DNA of 51,194 bases, from the NCBI GenBank assembly GCA_025350815.1, contig JANXXE010000086.1, positions 1-51,194 of the forward strand. Reading direction: 5' to 3'. How positions within the stretch are numbered: position 1 is the stretch's first letter; the number at the start of each line of letters is the position of its first letter. Source of the stretch: Myxococcales bacterium. Its GTDB lineage: Bacteria > Myxococcota_A > Polyangia > Fen-1088. The translations under genes and the position numbers were made by a program. This document shows positions 23,727-32,515 of this stretch, one piece after another. The notes under the pieces were generated by a model that saw only the letters and a list, made by a program, of their open reading frames with translations, was not told where the DNA came from and ran no database searches.

Positions 23727-25780
23727 TCGATATCGGCGGCCAGCGCCTCGGACAGGCGGTACACGTGATTGCCGACGCTTTCGTAGGCATTCACCAGATC
23801 GGTCGCGCCCAGCCGGTAGGCGATCGCGTCGCCGTTCTGCCCGTCGGGCCCCTCTTTGAGCAGCGCGTGGCGCGCTTCGGATTCCATCGCGTTCAGGCGG
23901 ATTTCGCGGCTGCGGGCCTCTTCGATGTCGGGCGCGTCCCCCGTTTCGAGAAACCGGACCAGCGCCAAAATGCCTTCCAGCAGAAGATCGTGCAGCGCCT
24001 TGACGGTGGCCTCATCGCGTTCGGGCATCTGCCACGCTTCCCCCGCTGGCACAAGCGCCATGCGTTTCTCGGTGCCGCGGTCCACGTGCCGCAACAGATC
24101 TTCAAGCGATCGCTGCAACTGCACCACCGATACCGCCGCCTGGCGCAATTTGGCCAGGCCCGCCTCTTCCGATTTCGTGCGGATCGCGCCGGCGAACAAC
24201 GCCTCGATCTCACCCCGGGTATCGGCCAGCGTGTGTTCGCTTCGCCGGCCACTGTCCCGGTGACCTGTCAGACACAGATCGCGAATGCCGACCAGCGCCG
24301 TCCGGTGATTCTGCAGCACGCGCGCCAGGCCCGCCCTCAGGGCGTCGATGCCGGTCTGTCCCGAAAGTGCCGGAGGAATCGTCACCGCCCGCCGGGGCGC
24401 CAGACTTTGCAGCAACTTGGTGGTGGGCGGCAGCAGTGCGGCCAGCAAGACCGTGACCGCCAGCTGTGACAGTGCGAAAGCCGCGAACAGGTGCGTGCCG
24501 ATGTTCGACGGCACCTTCGGCTGTACCGGCAGCAAGGTGTTGGCAGCCGTCGCCCACAGCCCGACGGTTGCGGCCAGAAACACCGTCCCGACCAGCGCCA
24601 GCGCGATGTGCGTGCGGGCCATGCGCCGCGCGTCCACCCCGAAGGGCCACGCCACGACGATGGTGGCCAGCGCCGCACCCAGCCCCGTGCCGGCCAGAAT
24701 GGCGAGCGCGCCCTGTACGTCGATGCGGCCACTGGCCTGCGCCACGCTGAGTACAAGGACGTAGACCGGCGCCGGCCCTTGCAGCGCCAGCGCCAACACG
24801 ACACCCAGCGCCGCACACGCCATCAATCCCAGAACGTTATCGGCGCGCAGGTGGTCGAGATAAGGAACCATCTCGGGATCGGTTACCAGGGGCTGCAAGC
24901 CGTCGCGCAGCATGTACAGGCCGTAGAACAGCAAGCCGCACCCGAGGACAATCTTGCCGAGGGATTCGCTGCGTCGGTCGATCGCCAGGGTCAACCAGAT
25001 GACCCCGATGCCGACCACCAGCAGACCTTCCCTGGTCGAGGCCAGTACCATCGCCGACGGGGCAACCGCCGCCCCGAGCTGCGCGCCCAGCAAAACCGCG
25101 ACACCGGGAATCACGGCCAGCAGATGCGATTCGACCAGACCGACGACCAATCCGGCGGCCGTGGTGGTGAACTGCGTGATGCCCCCCACCAGCACCCCGA
25201 GGGCAACGGCGGCCGGCGTCCGTCGACCGATGCGTGTCAGGAAGGACCGACTGCGCTGGCCCGTGTAGGATCGGCTGCCGCCCGACATCGTTCTTAGACC
25301 GAAGACCAGCAGCGCCAGGCCCCCTATGACCGTGCGCAGTTGCTTGCGCCGGTCGAGCGGCTTGATGCGTAAATCGTAGGGCTTGCTGCGCTTGTCGTCG
25401 TCGGCGCCCTGTTGTACGCGGATCTTGTTTCGACCTGGTTTAACTGTCTTGGGGATGCGAATCGTCAGGCGGTCGCCGCGCTGCTGAATGACGGGCGCTT
25501 CTTCCTTGCCGCTGAGGAACGCCCTGACCGGTGCCCGATTGGACGGATCCGCGCCCAAGAAATGGATTTCGACTGCGCTGCCGGGCGTGGGCTCACCGGG
25601 GGCGATCTCTAGAATCTCAAGTTTGCCGTCCGTTGTCACGGGCGTCGGCGATGCAGCGGGCGGGATGGCGCCGCCCTCGTCGTCGTCTCCACCGACCAGC
25701 AGGTACGCCGCGACCAAAGCAACGGACAGCCCCCACGCCAGCGTCGGTCGCCAGCGTCGATTCTGGCGGCGTTCAGCCAT
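23714..25780 (-). CDS. Na/Pi cotransporter family protein with N-terminal IPT-like and C-terminal PhoU-like domains
   Basis: The 688-residue protein has an N-terminal transmembrane anchor (about 15-35), an extracytoplasmic IPT/TIG-like beta domain (about 50-140), then two NptA-type repeats with GGITQFTTTAAG, GAQLGAAVAPSA, LQGPAPVYVL and GTGLGAALATIVVA. The C-terminal 200 residues are helical and PhoU-like. It should move phosphate across the inner membrane. The start overlaps the VTC gene by 8 bases and it is the last gene of the five-gene phosphate operon. The extra N-terminal beta domain is unusual for the family. Confidence 0.88.
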   Translation of the reverse strand: MAERRQNRRWRPTLAWGLSVALVAAYLLVGGDDDEGGAIPPAASPTPVTTDGKLEILEIAPGEPTPGSAVEIHFLGADPSNRAPVRAFLSGKEEAPVIQQRGDRLTIRIPKTVKPGRNKIRVQQGADDDKRSKPYDLRIKPLDRRKQLRTVIGGLALLVFGLRTMSGGSRSYTGQRSRSFLTRIGRRTPAAVALGVLVGGITQFTTTAAGLVVGLVESHLLAVIPGVAVLLGAQLGAAVAPSAMVLASTREGLLVVGIGVIWLTLAIDRRSESLGKIVLGCGLLFYGLYMLRDGLQPLVTDPEMVPYLDHLRADNVLGLMACAALGVVLALALQGPAPVYVLVLSVAQASGRIDVQGALAILAGTGLGAALATIVVAWPFGVDARRMARTHIALALVGTVFLAATVGLWATAANTLLPVQPKVPSNIGTHLFAAFALSQLAVTVLLAALLPPTTKLLQSLAPRRAVTIPPALSGQTGIDALRAGLARVLQNHRTALVGIRDLCLTGHRDSGRRSEHTLADTRGEIEALFAGAIRTKSEEAGLAKLRQAAVSVVQLQRSLEDLLRHVDRGTEKRMALVPAGEAWQMPERDEATVKALHDLLLEGILALVRFLETGDAPDIEEARSREIRLNAMESEARHALLKEGPDGQNGDAIAYRLGATDLVNAYESVGNHVYRLSEALAADIDQDD

Positions 25781-26642
25781 GGACAGCCCGCGAGGCTTGC
25801 TCGAACTTGCTGAAAGTGTTTCGCACAGCCCCGATCTGCAACAGCAGGTCCGCAAGCCACGGCGGCGTCGCGGCGCGGGTCTTCACCTCCAGGATGGCGC
25901 CCGGTGCAGCGCCTCGGGGCGGCCCCAGGGTCTCGCGTAGCAACGCGTGGTTGCGCTGCCACAGATCGACGGGCGGCGCATAAAATTCGATGCCCACATC
26001 CAGGGTGACGCGCAGGCTGCCGTCCTGGTCCTGCCAGGGCAGGCGCCGGTAGTTCACCAGACAGTCGGCCCGCAGCGGTTCGTCGTAGCGCCCGCAATAG
26101 GCGGCGATTTCGCGCAGGACCGCCTCGCCATCCAGACCGTACAGCGGACGCTGAATGTCGATCATCTCGGGCGTGACGAGCCCCGTGGCGAAGAAGGCCG
26201 GAACGTCGCGCTTCGGAATGCCGATGCGCCGCTTGCCGGTCTTTGCGCCGTCCCGAAACTTCAGTTCTAGCCACAGCACGGGTTGAAAGCGAACCATCTG
26301 CATGGGATTGGTCGCAAGCTCAGCCAGCGACGGGTGTAGATCGTAGTATTCCTTCGCGCGCATCTTCAGGTTGTGCTGGGCGTCGCTGACGCTGGCCTGG
26401 TACTGGTGCCGCGAGGCCGTGTCGAAATAGATGGTGGTCACGAAGTGCCGGGGCCGCGGCAGCTTGTTGGCGCCATCGCCCGTGAATCGGTGGTGCGGCA
26501 GGTGCTCGGACATGGCGGCCGCGAACAACGGGACCTTGTCGGACGCGACCGTATACTTCGCCTCATCGCGTTCCGAGGTCATCCGGTCATCGGCATCCCC
26601 GGCGGCCTGGGCCGCACCCCCACCGGGGCGCTGCGCGGTCAT
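25773..26642 (-). CDS. VTC-domain polyphosphate polymerase-like protein
   Basis: The 289-residue protein matches the VTC catalytic tunnel fold: E27-AKY near the start, YFDT (72-75), K93-MRAKEYY, LELK (125-128), basic K137-RR, Y198-RR, a D215 strand, ILEVK (250-254) and a closing FSKFEQA. In yeast Vtc4 this fold makes polyphosphate from ATP; bacterial forms are less studied. No SPX domain or transmembrane segment is present, so it is probably cytoplasmic. It overlaps the Na/Pi transporter downstream (8 bases) and the lipoprotein upstream (4 bases), supporting a phosphate/polyphosphate role. Confidence 0.9.
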   Translation of the reverse strand: MTAQRPGGGAAQAAGDADDRMTSERDEAKYTVASDKVPLFAAAMSEHLPHHRFTGDGANKLPRPRHFVTTIYFDTASRHQYQASVSDAQHNLKMRAKEYYDLHPSLAELATNPMQMVRFQPVLWLELKFRDGAKTGKRRIGIPKRDVPAFFATGLVTPEMIDIQRPLYGLDGEAVLREIAAYCGRYDEPLRADCLVNYRRLPWQDQDGSLRVTLDVGIEFYAPPVDLWQRNHALLRETLGPPRGAAPGAILEVKTRAATPPWLADLLLQIGAVRNTFSKFEQASRAVHG

Positions 26643-27433
26643 TTGATCGTGAATGCGGTCAGCTCTTCCTTCTGACCGCCGACCTCCAGAACCTTACCGA
26701 CGCCGCGCGCGTACCAGAAGGCCTTGGTCGTGGCCGTGCCGGCTGCGCCCAGGCTGTGGCTGACCTTGATGCACTTGAAGGTACCGGCCGGCACGGTGAC
26801 CGATTCGTCGACGGCCAAGACCTGCCAAGACTGGACCTGCGTCGTGGATTTGACGGCGGCGGCGCCCAGCTGAATGAATTCCTTGTAGGTCTCGGTCCAC
26901 TTGGCGTTCAGCACGGTGTGCGCGGCGCTTTCGTCGAACTTCGTGCGGTAAGGCTCCCACCAGTCGTTTTCGGTCACGACGTCGGTACCCGACTTGAAGG
27001 ATCGCTCGTACATATTGCCGATCACGATTCCGCCCGCGTTGGGCAGCTCGATGGCCTCCAACCAACCGACGGTCTTGTCGGCCTTGTCTTTCATTGTGGT
27101 GTGGCGATACGCCATGTGCGCAGCGTTGGCGCCCCCCGGGACCAGTTCCTTGGCATCGATGGTGATCACCTTGGTGGAGACGCCTTTGATCGGATCGGTG
27201 ACCTTGTAGGTCCAGGAGCTGCCAATGGTCAGGGGGTAGTAGGGCCCGCTCAATATGGCCGCGTCCGTTGGCATGGCCGCGTCCGTTGACGGAACGTTGG
27301 CGGGTGTGGTCCCTCCGCTGGCGCCCCCGCCACAGCCGGCGATTGCGACAAGCAATCCCACTGCGAAGCCGGTTGCCCCCATGCCCGTCCGCCGCCTGCA
27401 AGTCCTGCCGTCGACGAGTGCCCGTGTTGCCAT
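26639..27433 (-). CDS. lipoprotein of the phosphate operon, unknown function
   Basis: The 264-residue protein has a long signal peptide with lipobox AIAGC followed by a Gly/Ser/Thr linker. The mature part contains YYPLTIGSSWTYKV, a motif common in secreted all-beta lipoproteins, and ends GQKEELTAFTIK. A duplicated 18-base unit encodes the AAMPTDAA segment of the linker. It sits between the kinase-like and VTC genes (gap 6, overlap 4), so it belongs to the same transcript. It may act in the periplasm or on the outer membrane; no enzyme motif seen. Confidence 0.78.
   Translation of the reverse strand: MATRALVDGRTCRRRTGMGATGFAVGLLVAIAGCGGGASGGTTPANVPSTDAAMPTDAAILSGPYYPLTIGSSWTYKVTDPIKGVSTKVITIDAKELVPGGANAAHMAYRHTTMKDKADKTVGWLEAIELPNAGGIVIGNMYERSFKSGTDVVTENDWWEPYRTKFDESAAHTVLNAKWTETYKEFIQLGAAAVKSTTQVQSWQVLAVDESVTVPAGTFKCIKVSHSLGAAGTATTKAFWYARGVGKVLEVGGQKEELTAFTIK
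27255..27290. repeat. 18-bp tandem duplication inside the lipoprotein gene
   Basis: The unit at 27255-27272 is repeated at 27273-27290 with one mismatch. Being a multiple of three it keeps the frame and duplicates a short linker segment after the lipobox. It is a plausible slippage site. Confidence 0.8.
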
Positions 27434-27439
27434 GACCTT

Positions 27440-29146
27440 CTATCTTATACCAACATCGCCCCCCTCGGGGTTCAGGTTGGCGCCTAACGCAATTGCCGAG
27501 GCGTGCTTGAGTACCGAGATGTTTTCGGGATAACGCCGCAACTGGCGCTCGACCAGCTTGCGCCCGCGCTCGCTCGCCGCCAACGGACCCAGGCTCTTGA
27601 CCACCGTGGATGGCCACAGGTCCGCGTATTGTTCGCGCAGCCGCCAGGCGCGGCTGCCGTCGAGTCCGATGATCGAGTTGACGACTTCTTTGCAAATCTC
27701 CACCATCTTTTCGCGCATCTGCCACGCCCGCGCGTCGTCGGATTCGGTGATGGTCTCGAACACCGCCTTGGGCGCCCGTTCGAGGTAACGTTCGCGCCAC
27801 TTCCAGCTTCGATCGCTGGTCATCCCCACCAACGAGGCGATCACAGACACGGGGGCGTACTCGCGGGCGACTTTTCGCAGCTCCCACGCGCGGTCGTCGT
27901 CCAGCATCGCGATCGACTTGCACAGTACCCGGGCGTTCAGGTACTCCGCGATCCGCGGTCCCAGCCCGGCCAGCCACGTCTCCCGCATCTGCCAGGCGCG
28001 CGCCGAAGGGATCGTCGACACCGACGCCACCACGACATCTCCGTGGTCCGCGGACAGGCGCTCCCGCAGTTCCCAGGCTTCGTCGGTGTCGGCGGTGTCC
28101 AGCGAGTTCATGACCTCGACCGGCACCACGGTCACCAGGGCCTTGCGCAGCGCCACGGCTTGCGGGTCCAGGCGGGCCAGGCCCGACAGCGATCGCGCCA
28201 CCCGGACCGGCACCTGCGTCGACAGGGTTTGGCGCAGCTGCCAGCTTGCGGCATCCGTCAGACCTGAAATGCCCGTGGCGATGACGTCGGGGGACTTGTT
28301 GGCGTATGCGCGGCGCCGCTCATCGACGCTGGGTCCAAATAGACCGCTTAGCAGGTAGGCCGCGACGTGGGGCTCGCGCTCGGCGCGCCGGTCAACCATT
28401 TCCAGGAAGGCGCGCAGGGCGTGCGCGGGCTCGGACAGCGTCGATGTCGTTCGGTGTGGCGCCGTGATTTCGTCACGACGCAGGCGTTCGATCGCGGGAC
28501 CGGCCCCGGCGCGCGCGACGTCCTGTAGTAGTTGGAACACCCGTTCGACGGTGGCGTCCAGATTCTGATCGTTGTCGATGATGACCCAGCGTGCGGGATC
28601 GCGCGCGGCGATTTCGCGATAGCCCGCGCGAAAGCGTTGCTGCATGCCGACCCCCGACAGGCCCTTGCGCGAAGGTGGCCGATTGTCCGGGGCCAAGATC
28701 TTGGCCACCCGACGGCGCGCGCGCGCGATATGTGGATCGATGTCGATGAGGACGACGATGTCGGGCACCAGGCCGCCGGCCGCCGCGTCCAGAACGGGGC
28801 GTACGTACGCTTCTGGAAGGCCTCGACCAAACCGACCCAGAACCTCCGCGCTGTAAAGAAATCGATCAGCGATCACGACGTCCGACTTGCCCAGGGCCGG
28901 CCGGGTCATTTCGTCCAGCAACTGCACGTCGCGTGTGACGTAAAGAAAGAATTCGGCGTGCGGCGTCAGATCAAGATTGCGCGCGTCGCGGCCGAACTCG
29001 CGTATCGCCTGCGTGACGGGCGAGGCGAACTTGCCCCCTTCACGCAGATGTTCGACCGACAAGCCTGTCTCGCGCAGCCTGTGCGCCACCCGGTTCGACA
29101 CGGTTGTCTTGCCGCTGCCATCGATGCCTTCGAATACGACGAACAT
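27440..29146 (-). CDS. thymidylate-kinase-like P-loop kinase fused to a C-terminal ~27-residue repeat array
   Basis: Residues 1-215 form a Tmk-type kinase: FEGIDGSGKTT P-loop, LREGGKF in place of TREPGG, D94-RFLYS and VLIDIDPHIARARRR. The TMP-contact stretch that reads S-x-x-AYQ in standard Tmk reads SAEVLG here, so the substrate may differ from dTMP. Residues about 290-540 hold some nine repeats with [AS]W-x-[LMK]R near 302, 358, 385, 421, 448, 475 and 501, mostly 27 apart, predicted helical and HEAT-like. The gene overlaps the porin stop by one base and precedes the lipoprotein by 6 bases. A standard Tmk has about 210 residues. Confidence 0.85.
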   Translation of the reverse strand: MFVVFEGIDGSGKTTVSNRVAHRLRETGLSVEHLREGGKFASPVTQAIREFGRDARNLDLTPHAEFFLYVTRDVQLLDEMTRPALGKSDVVIADRFLYSAEVLGRFGRGLPEAYVRPVLDAAAGGLVPDIVVLIDIDPHIARARRRVAKILAPDNRPPSRKGLSGVGMQQRFRAGYREIAARDPARWVIIDNDQNLDATVERVFQLLQDVARAGAGPAIERLRRDEITAPHRTTSTLSEPAHALRAFLEMVDRRAEREPHVAAYLLSGLFGPSVDERRRAYANKSPDVIATGISGLTDAASWQLRQTLSTQVPVRVARSLSGLARLDPQAVALRKALVTVVPVEVMNSLDTADTDEAWELRERLSADHGDVVVASVSTIPSARAWQMRETWLAGLGPRIAEYLNARVLCKSIAMLDDDRAWELRKVAREYAPVSVIASLVGMTSDRSWKWRERYLERAPKAVFETITESDDARAWQMREKMVEICKEVVNSIIGLDGSRAWRLREQYADLWPSTVVKSLGPLAASERGRKLVERQLRRYPENISVLKHASAIALGANLNPEGGDVGIR

Positions 29147-30264
29147 TAGAATGCCGCTCCCGCTTGAAGGACCACTGCCTTGTGGTCGGTGATTGTGGTG
29201 TCTCCCGCGAACAACTGCGAAAGGATTCCGCTTGGCCGCTGGGCCAACTCGACCTGCAGGGTCAGACGGGCCCGTCGCCAGTAGCCGACGTTGACGCCCA
29301 CAAAACCTTCGGTGACGACGTCATCCGGATTCCCCGTGTCGGCATCAAGCGCGCCCAGGGTCACGAAGGGTTCAACGTAAACCTGCCCCGCCGACAGACC
29401 GCCGTGCCGCCAGGCGACGATGGCCCGCGCCGTTGCGAACGTGGCGTCGTAGCGGCGGTCGAAATCGGGGCCGTACCACGACGATCCGGCCATGCCTTCA
29501 GCCCAGACGCGCAGCCCGTGGGTCGCGAAGGGCAGGTCCAGTTTCATGTCGCCCCCGAATAACCAGAAGTGCGCGATGGCGCCAAGAATCTTGGCGGTCC
29601 GGCGTTCGACAAAGCCCGCCAGCCGGACGGGTCCGGGTGTCACCGAGATACGAATGGCGGTGTTCTGGCTGTCGGTCGATTCCCCCTTGAGGTAGGCGCC
29701 GCCCATCTCGGGGTTGGAGGCCTGAAAGGCACCGATGGTCACGGCGGGATCCAGTTTCCCGCCGCCGCGCACCTGTGCGATCGCCCCGGGCCGTCGCCCG
29801 GCCACCGCGAGGCGGTTCAGCAGCAGGTCATGCAGCACCCCTCGATTGGCCATGGGCAGCGTCCAGGCCGATTCCATCTCGATGATCGAGATCGGCATCT
29901 TGAACTGACCGAAGCGCGCCACAAAGTGCCGGCTTTCGGCCTCGGCGTAGACATCGTTCGCGCGGGGCTTGCCCGCCAGTTCGAGCTCCAGTGTCAGGGC
30001 CAGCCAGCTCATCGCCTGGTAGTCGACGCCCAGACGCGCGCTGGCCAGTGCCAGGTCGACGGCCTGGTGTGGCGCCGAAGCGGTGCCATCGATCGGTTCA
30101 GATTCGTCGCTGACGTACCCAGCCTGCGCGAACAGGCGCCCATGGATGGTCAGGGGGGATTCCGGCGCGTCGTCGGCCCCGGCGAAACGGGTCCCCAGCG
30201 GCGACGTCAGGACCGCGGAGCACAGCACGCATCGTCGAAGGGAACGTCGAAGGGAACGTCGCAT
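29146..30264 (-). CDS. phosphate-selective porin (OprO/OprP)-like outer-membrane protein
   Basis: The 372-residue protein starts with a basic signal sequence and continues with porin-like alternating strands: LTIHGRLFAQAGYVSD, RLGVDYQAMSWLALTLELEL, VARFGQFKMPIS, and VLHDLLLNRLAVAGRRPGA, ending in a terminal Phe (AGAAF). The GQFKMPIS and following segment fit the OprO/OprP family. The ATG at 30264 is selected; a longer frame begins at 30312. It is the first gene of the phosphate operon, with its stop sharing one base with the kinase start. Specificity for phosphate or polyphosphate is inferred from family and context. Confidence 0.8.
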   Translation of the reverse strand: MRRSLRRSLRRCVLCSAVLTSPLGTRFAGADDAPESPLTIHGRLFAQAGYVSDESEPIDGTASAPHQAVDLALASARLGVDYQAMSWLALTLELELAGKPRANDVYAEAESRHFVARFGQFKMPISIIEMESAWTLPMANRGVLHDLLLNRLAVAGRRPGAIAQVRGGGKLDPAVTIGAFQASNPEMGGAYLKGESTDSQNTAIRISVTPGPVRLAGFVERRTAKILGAIAHFWLFGGDMKLDLPFATHGLRVWAEGMAGSSWYGPDFDRRYDATFATARAIVAWRHGGLSAGQVYVEPFVTLGALDADTGNPDDVVTEGFVGVNVGYWRRARLTLQVELAQRPSGILSQLFAGDTTITDHKAVVLQAGAAF

Positions 30265-30323
30265 CTGTTTTCCGGGTGGGGCGTCGCTGACGCAGGCGCC
30301 TTTCCGCGCCACCGCATGCTACA

Positions 30324-30358
30324 CGCAGCAAGCGCGAACCGGCAAGGCGCTTGCTGCG
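30324..30358. repeat. perfect 12-bp inverted repeat between the phosphate and molybdenum operons
   Basis: CGCAGCAAGCGC (30324-30335) and GCGCTTGCTGCG (30347-30358) are exact reverse complements with an 11-base loop. It lies in the 154-base gap between the divergent porin and MocA-like genes, 60 bases from the porin start. Neither side has a T-tract. It may be an operator or an mRNA leader hairpin. Confidence 0.7.
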
Positions 30359-30418
30359 CGCTTGCGGTGTCTTGGCCGGTCCCTTGTCGGCCTCCAACAG
30401 CGCTGCCATGATCTGTTC

Positions 30419-31036
30419 GTGGTTCCAGCGGTGGTTCCCGTTATTCTGGCGGCCGGGGCGTCGTCGCGCATGGGGCGCCCGAAGGCGTTGCTTGATTTCG
30501 ACGGCCGTTGCAGCCTGGAACTTGTGCTGGCGGCGTGCCGGGTCGCTGGGCTTGGGCCACCGGTGATTGTCGTGAGTCCGTCTTGCCACGCGCTGATGGA
30601 AAGGGTCGCGTCCGCCGGGATCGTGGCCAGTATCGTGGTCAACGACCACCCCGAACGGGGTCAGACGTCGTCGCTGCAAACCGGGCTGCGGCACCTGCCA
30701 CCGGCGGACGCTTTCCTGATCTTCCCCGTCGACTACGTGCTGGTCGAATCCGTCGACGTCAGCGCCGTGATCGATGCGTTTTGCCGGCCCGGGCCGCGGC
30801 GCCCCCCCATCGTCATTCCGTCGTGGCGCAACCGACGTGGCCATCCCGTGCTGGTGGATTTGGCGCTGCGGGCGGAATTTCTCGCGCTAACACAAGGCGC
30901 ATCGGCCCGCACAGTTATCGACGCCCACGCGGCCGAAATCGCGTACGTGCAGGCCTCCTGCGACAGTGTGCTCCAGGACATGGACACGCCCGGGGACTAC
31001 CGGTGCTGCCTGGATCGCTTGCGGCAACGGGGCTAA
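30419..31036 (+). CDS. mocA: MobA/MocA-like nucleotidyltransferase (probable molybdenum cofactor cytidylyltransferase)
   Basis: The protein (about 205 residues) opens PVILAAGASSRMGRPKALL, the nucleotide-binding loop of MobA-like transferases, and continues with HPERGQTSSLQTGL, FPVDYVLVE, RRGHPVLVD and DMDTPGDY, as in MocA. MocA adds CMP to molybdopterin for xanthine-dehydrogenase-family enzymes. XdhC and three subunits of such an enzyme lie directly downstream, supporting this role. The start is uncertain: GTG at 30419 or 30431. Confidence 0.85.
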   Translation: MVPAVVPVILAAGASSRMGRPKALLDFDGRCSLELVLAACRVAGLGPPVIVVSPSCHALMERVASAGIVASIVVNDHPERGQTSSLQTGLRHLPPADAFLIFPVDYVLVESVDVSAVIDAFCRPGPRRPPIVIPSWRNRRGHPVLVDLALRAEFLALTQGASARTVIDAHAAEIAYVQASCDSVLQDMDTPGDYRCCLDRLRQRG

Positions 31037-31048
31037 GCTGCCGGCGCG

Positions 31049-31915
31049 ATGGAGGTCTCGCGCAAGGTCATGCGTCGCGCGTCCGAACTGCTGGACGATG
31101 GCGTGTGTTTTGCCTTGTGCACGGTCGTGGGCGCGCGCGGCAGCGTTCCCGGCAAATCCGGGGCGAAGATGATCGTGCTGCCGGACGGCTCGCAGTTCGG
31201 CACGGTCGGCGGCGCGGGGCTGGAAGAAAAAACCAAGGCCCTTGGCCGTCAGTGCCTGGTCGATCGCAGGGGCGGCACGTTCAAATTCGATCTGGCCCAT
31301 CACCGCCCGGGCGCTCTCGATAGCCTGTGCGGCGGTTCGGTGGAGATCTTGGTGGAATATATGGGTGCTGTTCCGCATGTCCTGATTTGCGGCGGCGGTC
31401 ACGTGGGTCTCGAGGTTGCGCGCCTGTGCGAGCAACTCGAATATATCCATTCGGTTTTGGATGACCGCCCGGAATTTTCGGCGCGCACGCGGTTCCCCGG
31501 GGCCCGGCATTTGTTCACGGCGCGGCCCGAGGATTTCTTCCCCGCCAACGATCTGCGCGCCTATTCGCACGTCATCGTGGTGGGCTATTCGCACCGGGTC
31601 GACACCGAGGCCCTGTTCCACTGCGTGCAGGGTTGCCGTGGCTACATTGGCCTCATGTGCAGCCGGCTCAAGCGCCACGAAATGTTCGAGCGCCTGCGCG
31701 CCCGCGGCGTCACGGATGCCGACCTTGCGCGCGTGGAAGCGCCGGTCGGCGCGATGATCGGCGCCGAGACGCCAGCGGAAATCGCAGTTTCGATCCTCGG
31801 GGGCATCATCCGGCACCACAAAGGGGTCGCGGCCGAAAATCAGGGAGATCACATCGATGGCCAGCAAGACAAAATCCAAGACATCAAGCCGTTCCGGCAG
31901 CGCCAAGGCAGTTAG
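31049..31915 (+). CDS. XdhC/CoxI-family molybdenum-cofactor insertion protein
   Basis: The 288-residue protein has the XdhC N-terminal motif ALCTVVGARGSVPGKSGAKM, GTVGGAGLE, and a Rossmann-like C-terminal domain beginning VLICGGGHVGLEVARL, then HVIVVGYSHRVD and YIGLMCSRLK. This family (XdhC, PaoD in E. coli) binds the molybdenum cofactor and sulfurates and inserts it into the enzyme. The last 59 bases overlap the start of the FeS-subunit gene in another frame. A 12-base gap to the MocA-like gene supports one operon. Confidence 0.93.
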   Translation: MEVSRKVMRRASELLDDGVCFALCTVVGARGSVPGKSGAKMIVLPDGSQFGTVGGAGLEEKTKALGRQCLVDRRGGTFKFDLAHHRPGALDSLCGGSVEILVEYMGAVPHVLICGGGHVGLEVARLCEQLEYIHSVLDDRPEFSARTRFPGARHLFTARPEDFFPANDLRAYSHVIVVGYSHRVDTEALFHCVQGCRGYIGLMCSRLKRHEMFERLRARGVTDADLARVEAPVGAMIGAETPAEIAVSILGGIIRHHKGVAAENQGDHIDGQQDKIQDIKPFRQRQGS

Positions 31916-32504
31916 TCGCAAGGGCCCGACGGGCCTTAGCCGGCGCGGCTTCATGCAAGGGGTCGGCGTCGCCGGCGGCGTGGCCCTGGTCGCGACGGAA
32001 GATGCACGGGCGGCAGCCGCACCGAAGACGCGCGGGCCCAAACGCGCGCCCGTCACGCTGAACGTGAACGGCAAGGATCGCACGGTGACCATCGAACCAC
32101 GGGTCACCTTGTTGCGGGCGCTGCGCAACCACATGGATCTGACCGGTGCGAAAGAGGGCTGCGATCGCGGCGGGTGCGGCGCCTGCAGTGTGCAGGTCGA
32201 CGGCGCGCTGGTGGCGTCGTGCATGATGCTGGCCGTGGATGCCGTCGGCAAGAAGGTGCTGACCATCGAGGGCCTGGCCAAGGGCGACCAGCTGCACCCG
32301 ATTCAAGAAGCGTTCGTGAAGCACGATGCCCTGCAATGCGGGTTCTGCACGCCCGGCATGGTCATGGCGTGCAAGGCGCTGCTTGACGGCAACAAGAATC
32401 CCACGCTGGCGCAGATCAAGAAGGGGCTGTCCGGCAACATCTGCCGCTGCGGCACGTACACCCGCATCTTCGCCGCCGTCGACACCGCGGCCAAACAGGT
32501 CTGA
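31857..32504 (+). CDS. yagT: Tat-exported 2Fe-2S subunit of xanthine dehydrogenase-family enzyme (YagT/PaoA-like)
   Basis: The 215-residue protein starts with a twin-arginine signal (SRRGFMQG, then a hydrophobic core). The N-terminal ferredoxin cluster motif is GCDRGGCGACSVQVDGALVASC; the second, helical cluster shows QCGFCTPGM and ICRCGTY. The Tat signal on this subunit is a mark of the periplasmic PaoABC/YagTSR type. It shares 59 bases with xdhC. Electrons pass from the Mo site through its two clusters to FAD. Confidence 0.94.
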   Translation: MASKTKSKTSSRSGSAKAVSRKGPTGLSRRGFMQGVGVAGGVALVATEDARAAAAPKTRGPKRAPVTLNVNGKDRTVTIEPRVTLLRALRNHMDLTGAKEGCDRGGCGACSVQVDGALVASCMMLAVDAVGKKVLTIEGLAKGDQLHPIQEAFVKHDALQCGFCTPGMVMACKALLDGNKNPTLAQIKKGLSGNICRCGTYTRIFAAVDTAAKQV

Positions 32505-32515
32505 GGAGAACGCCC

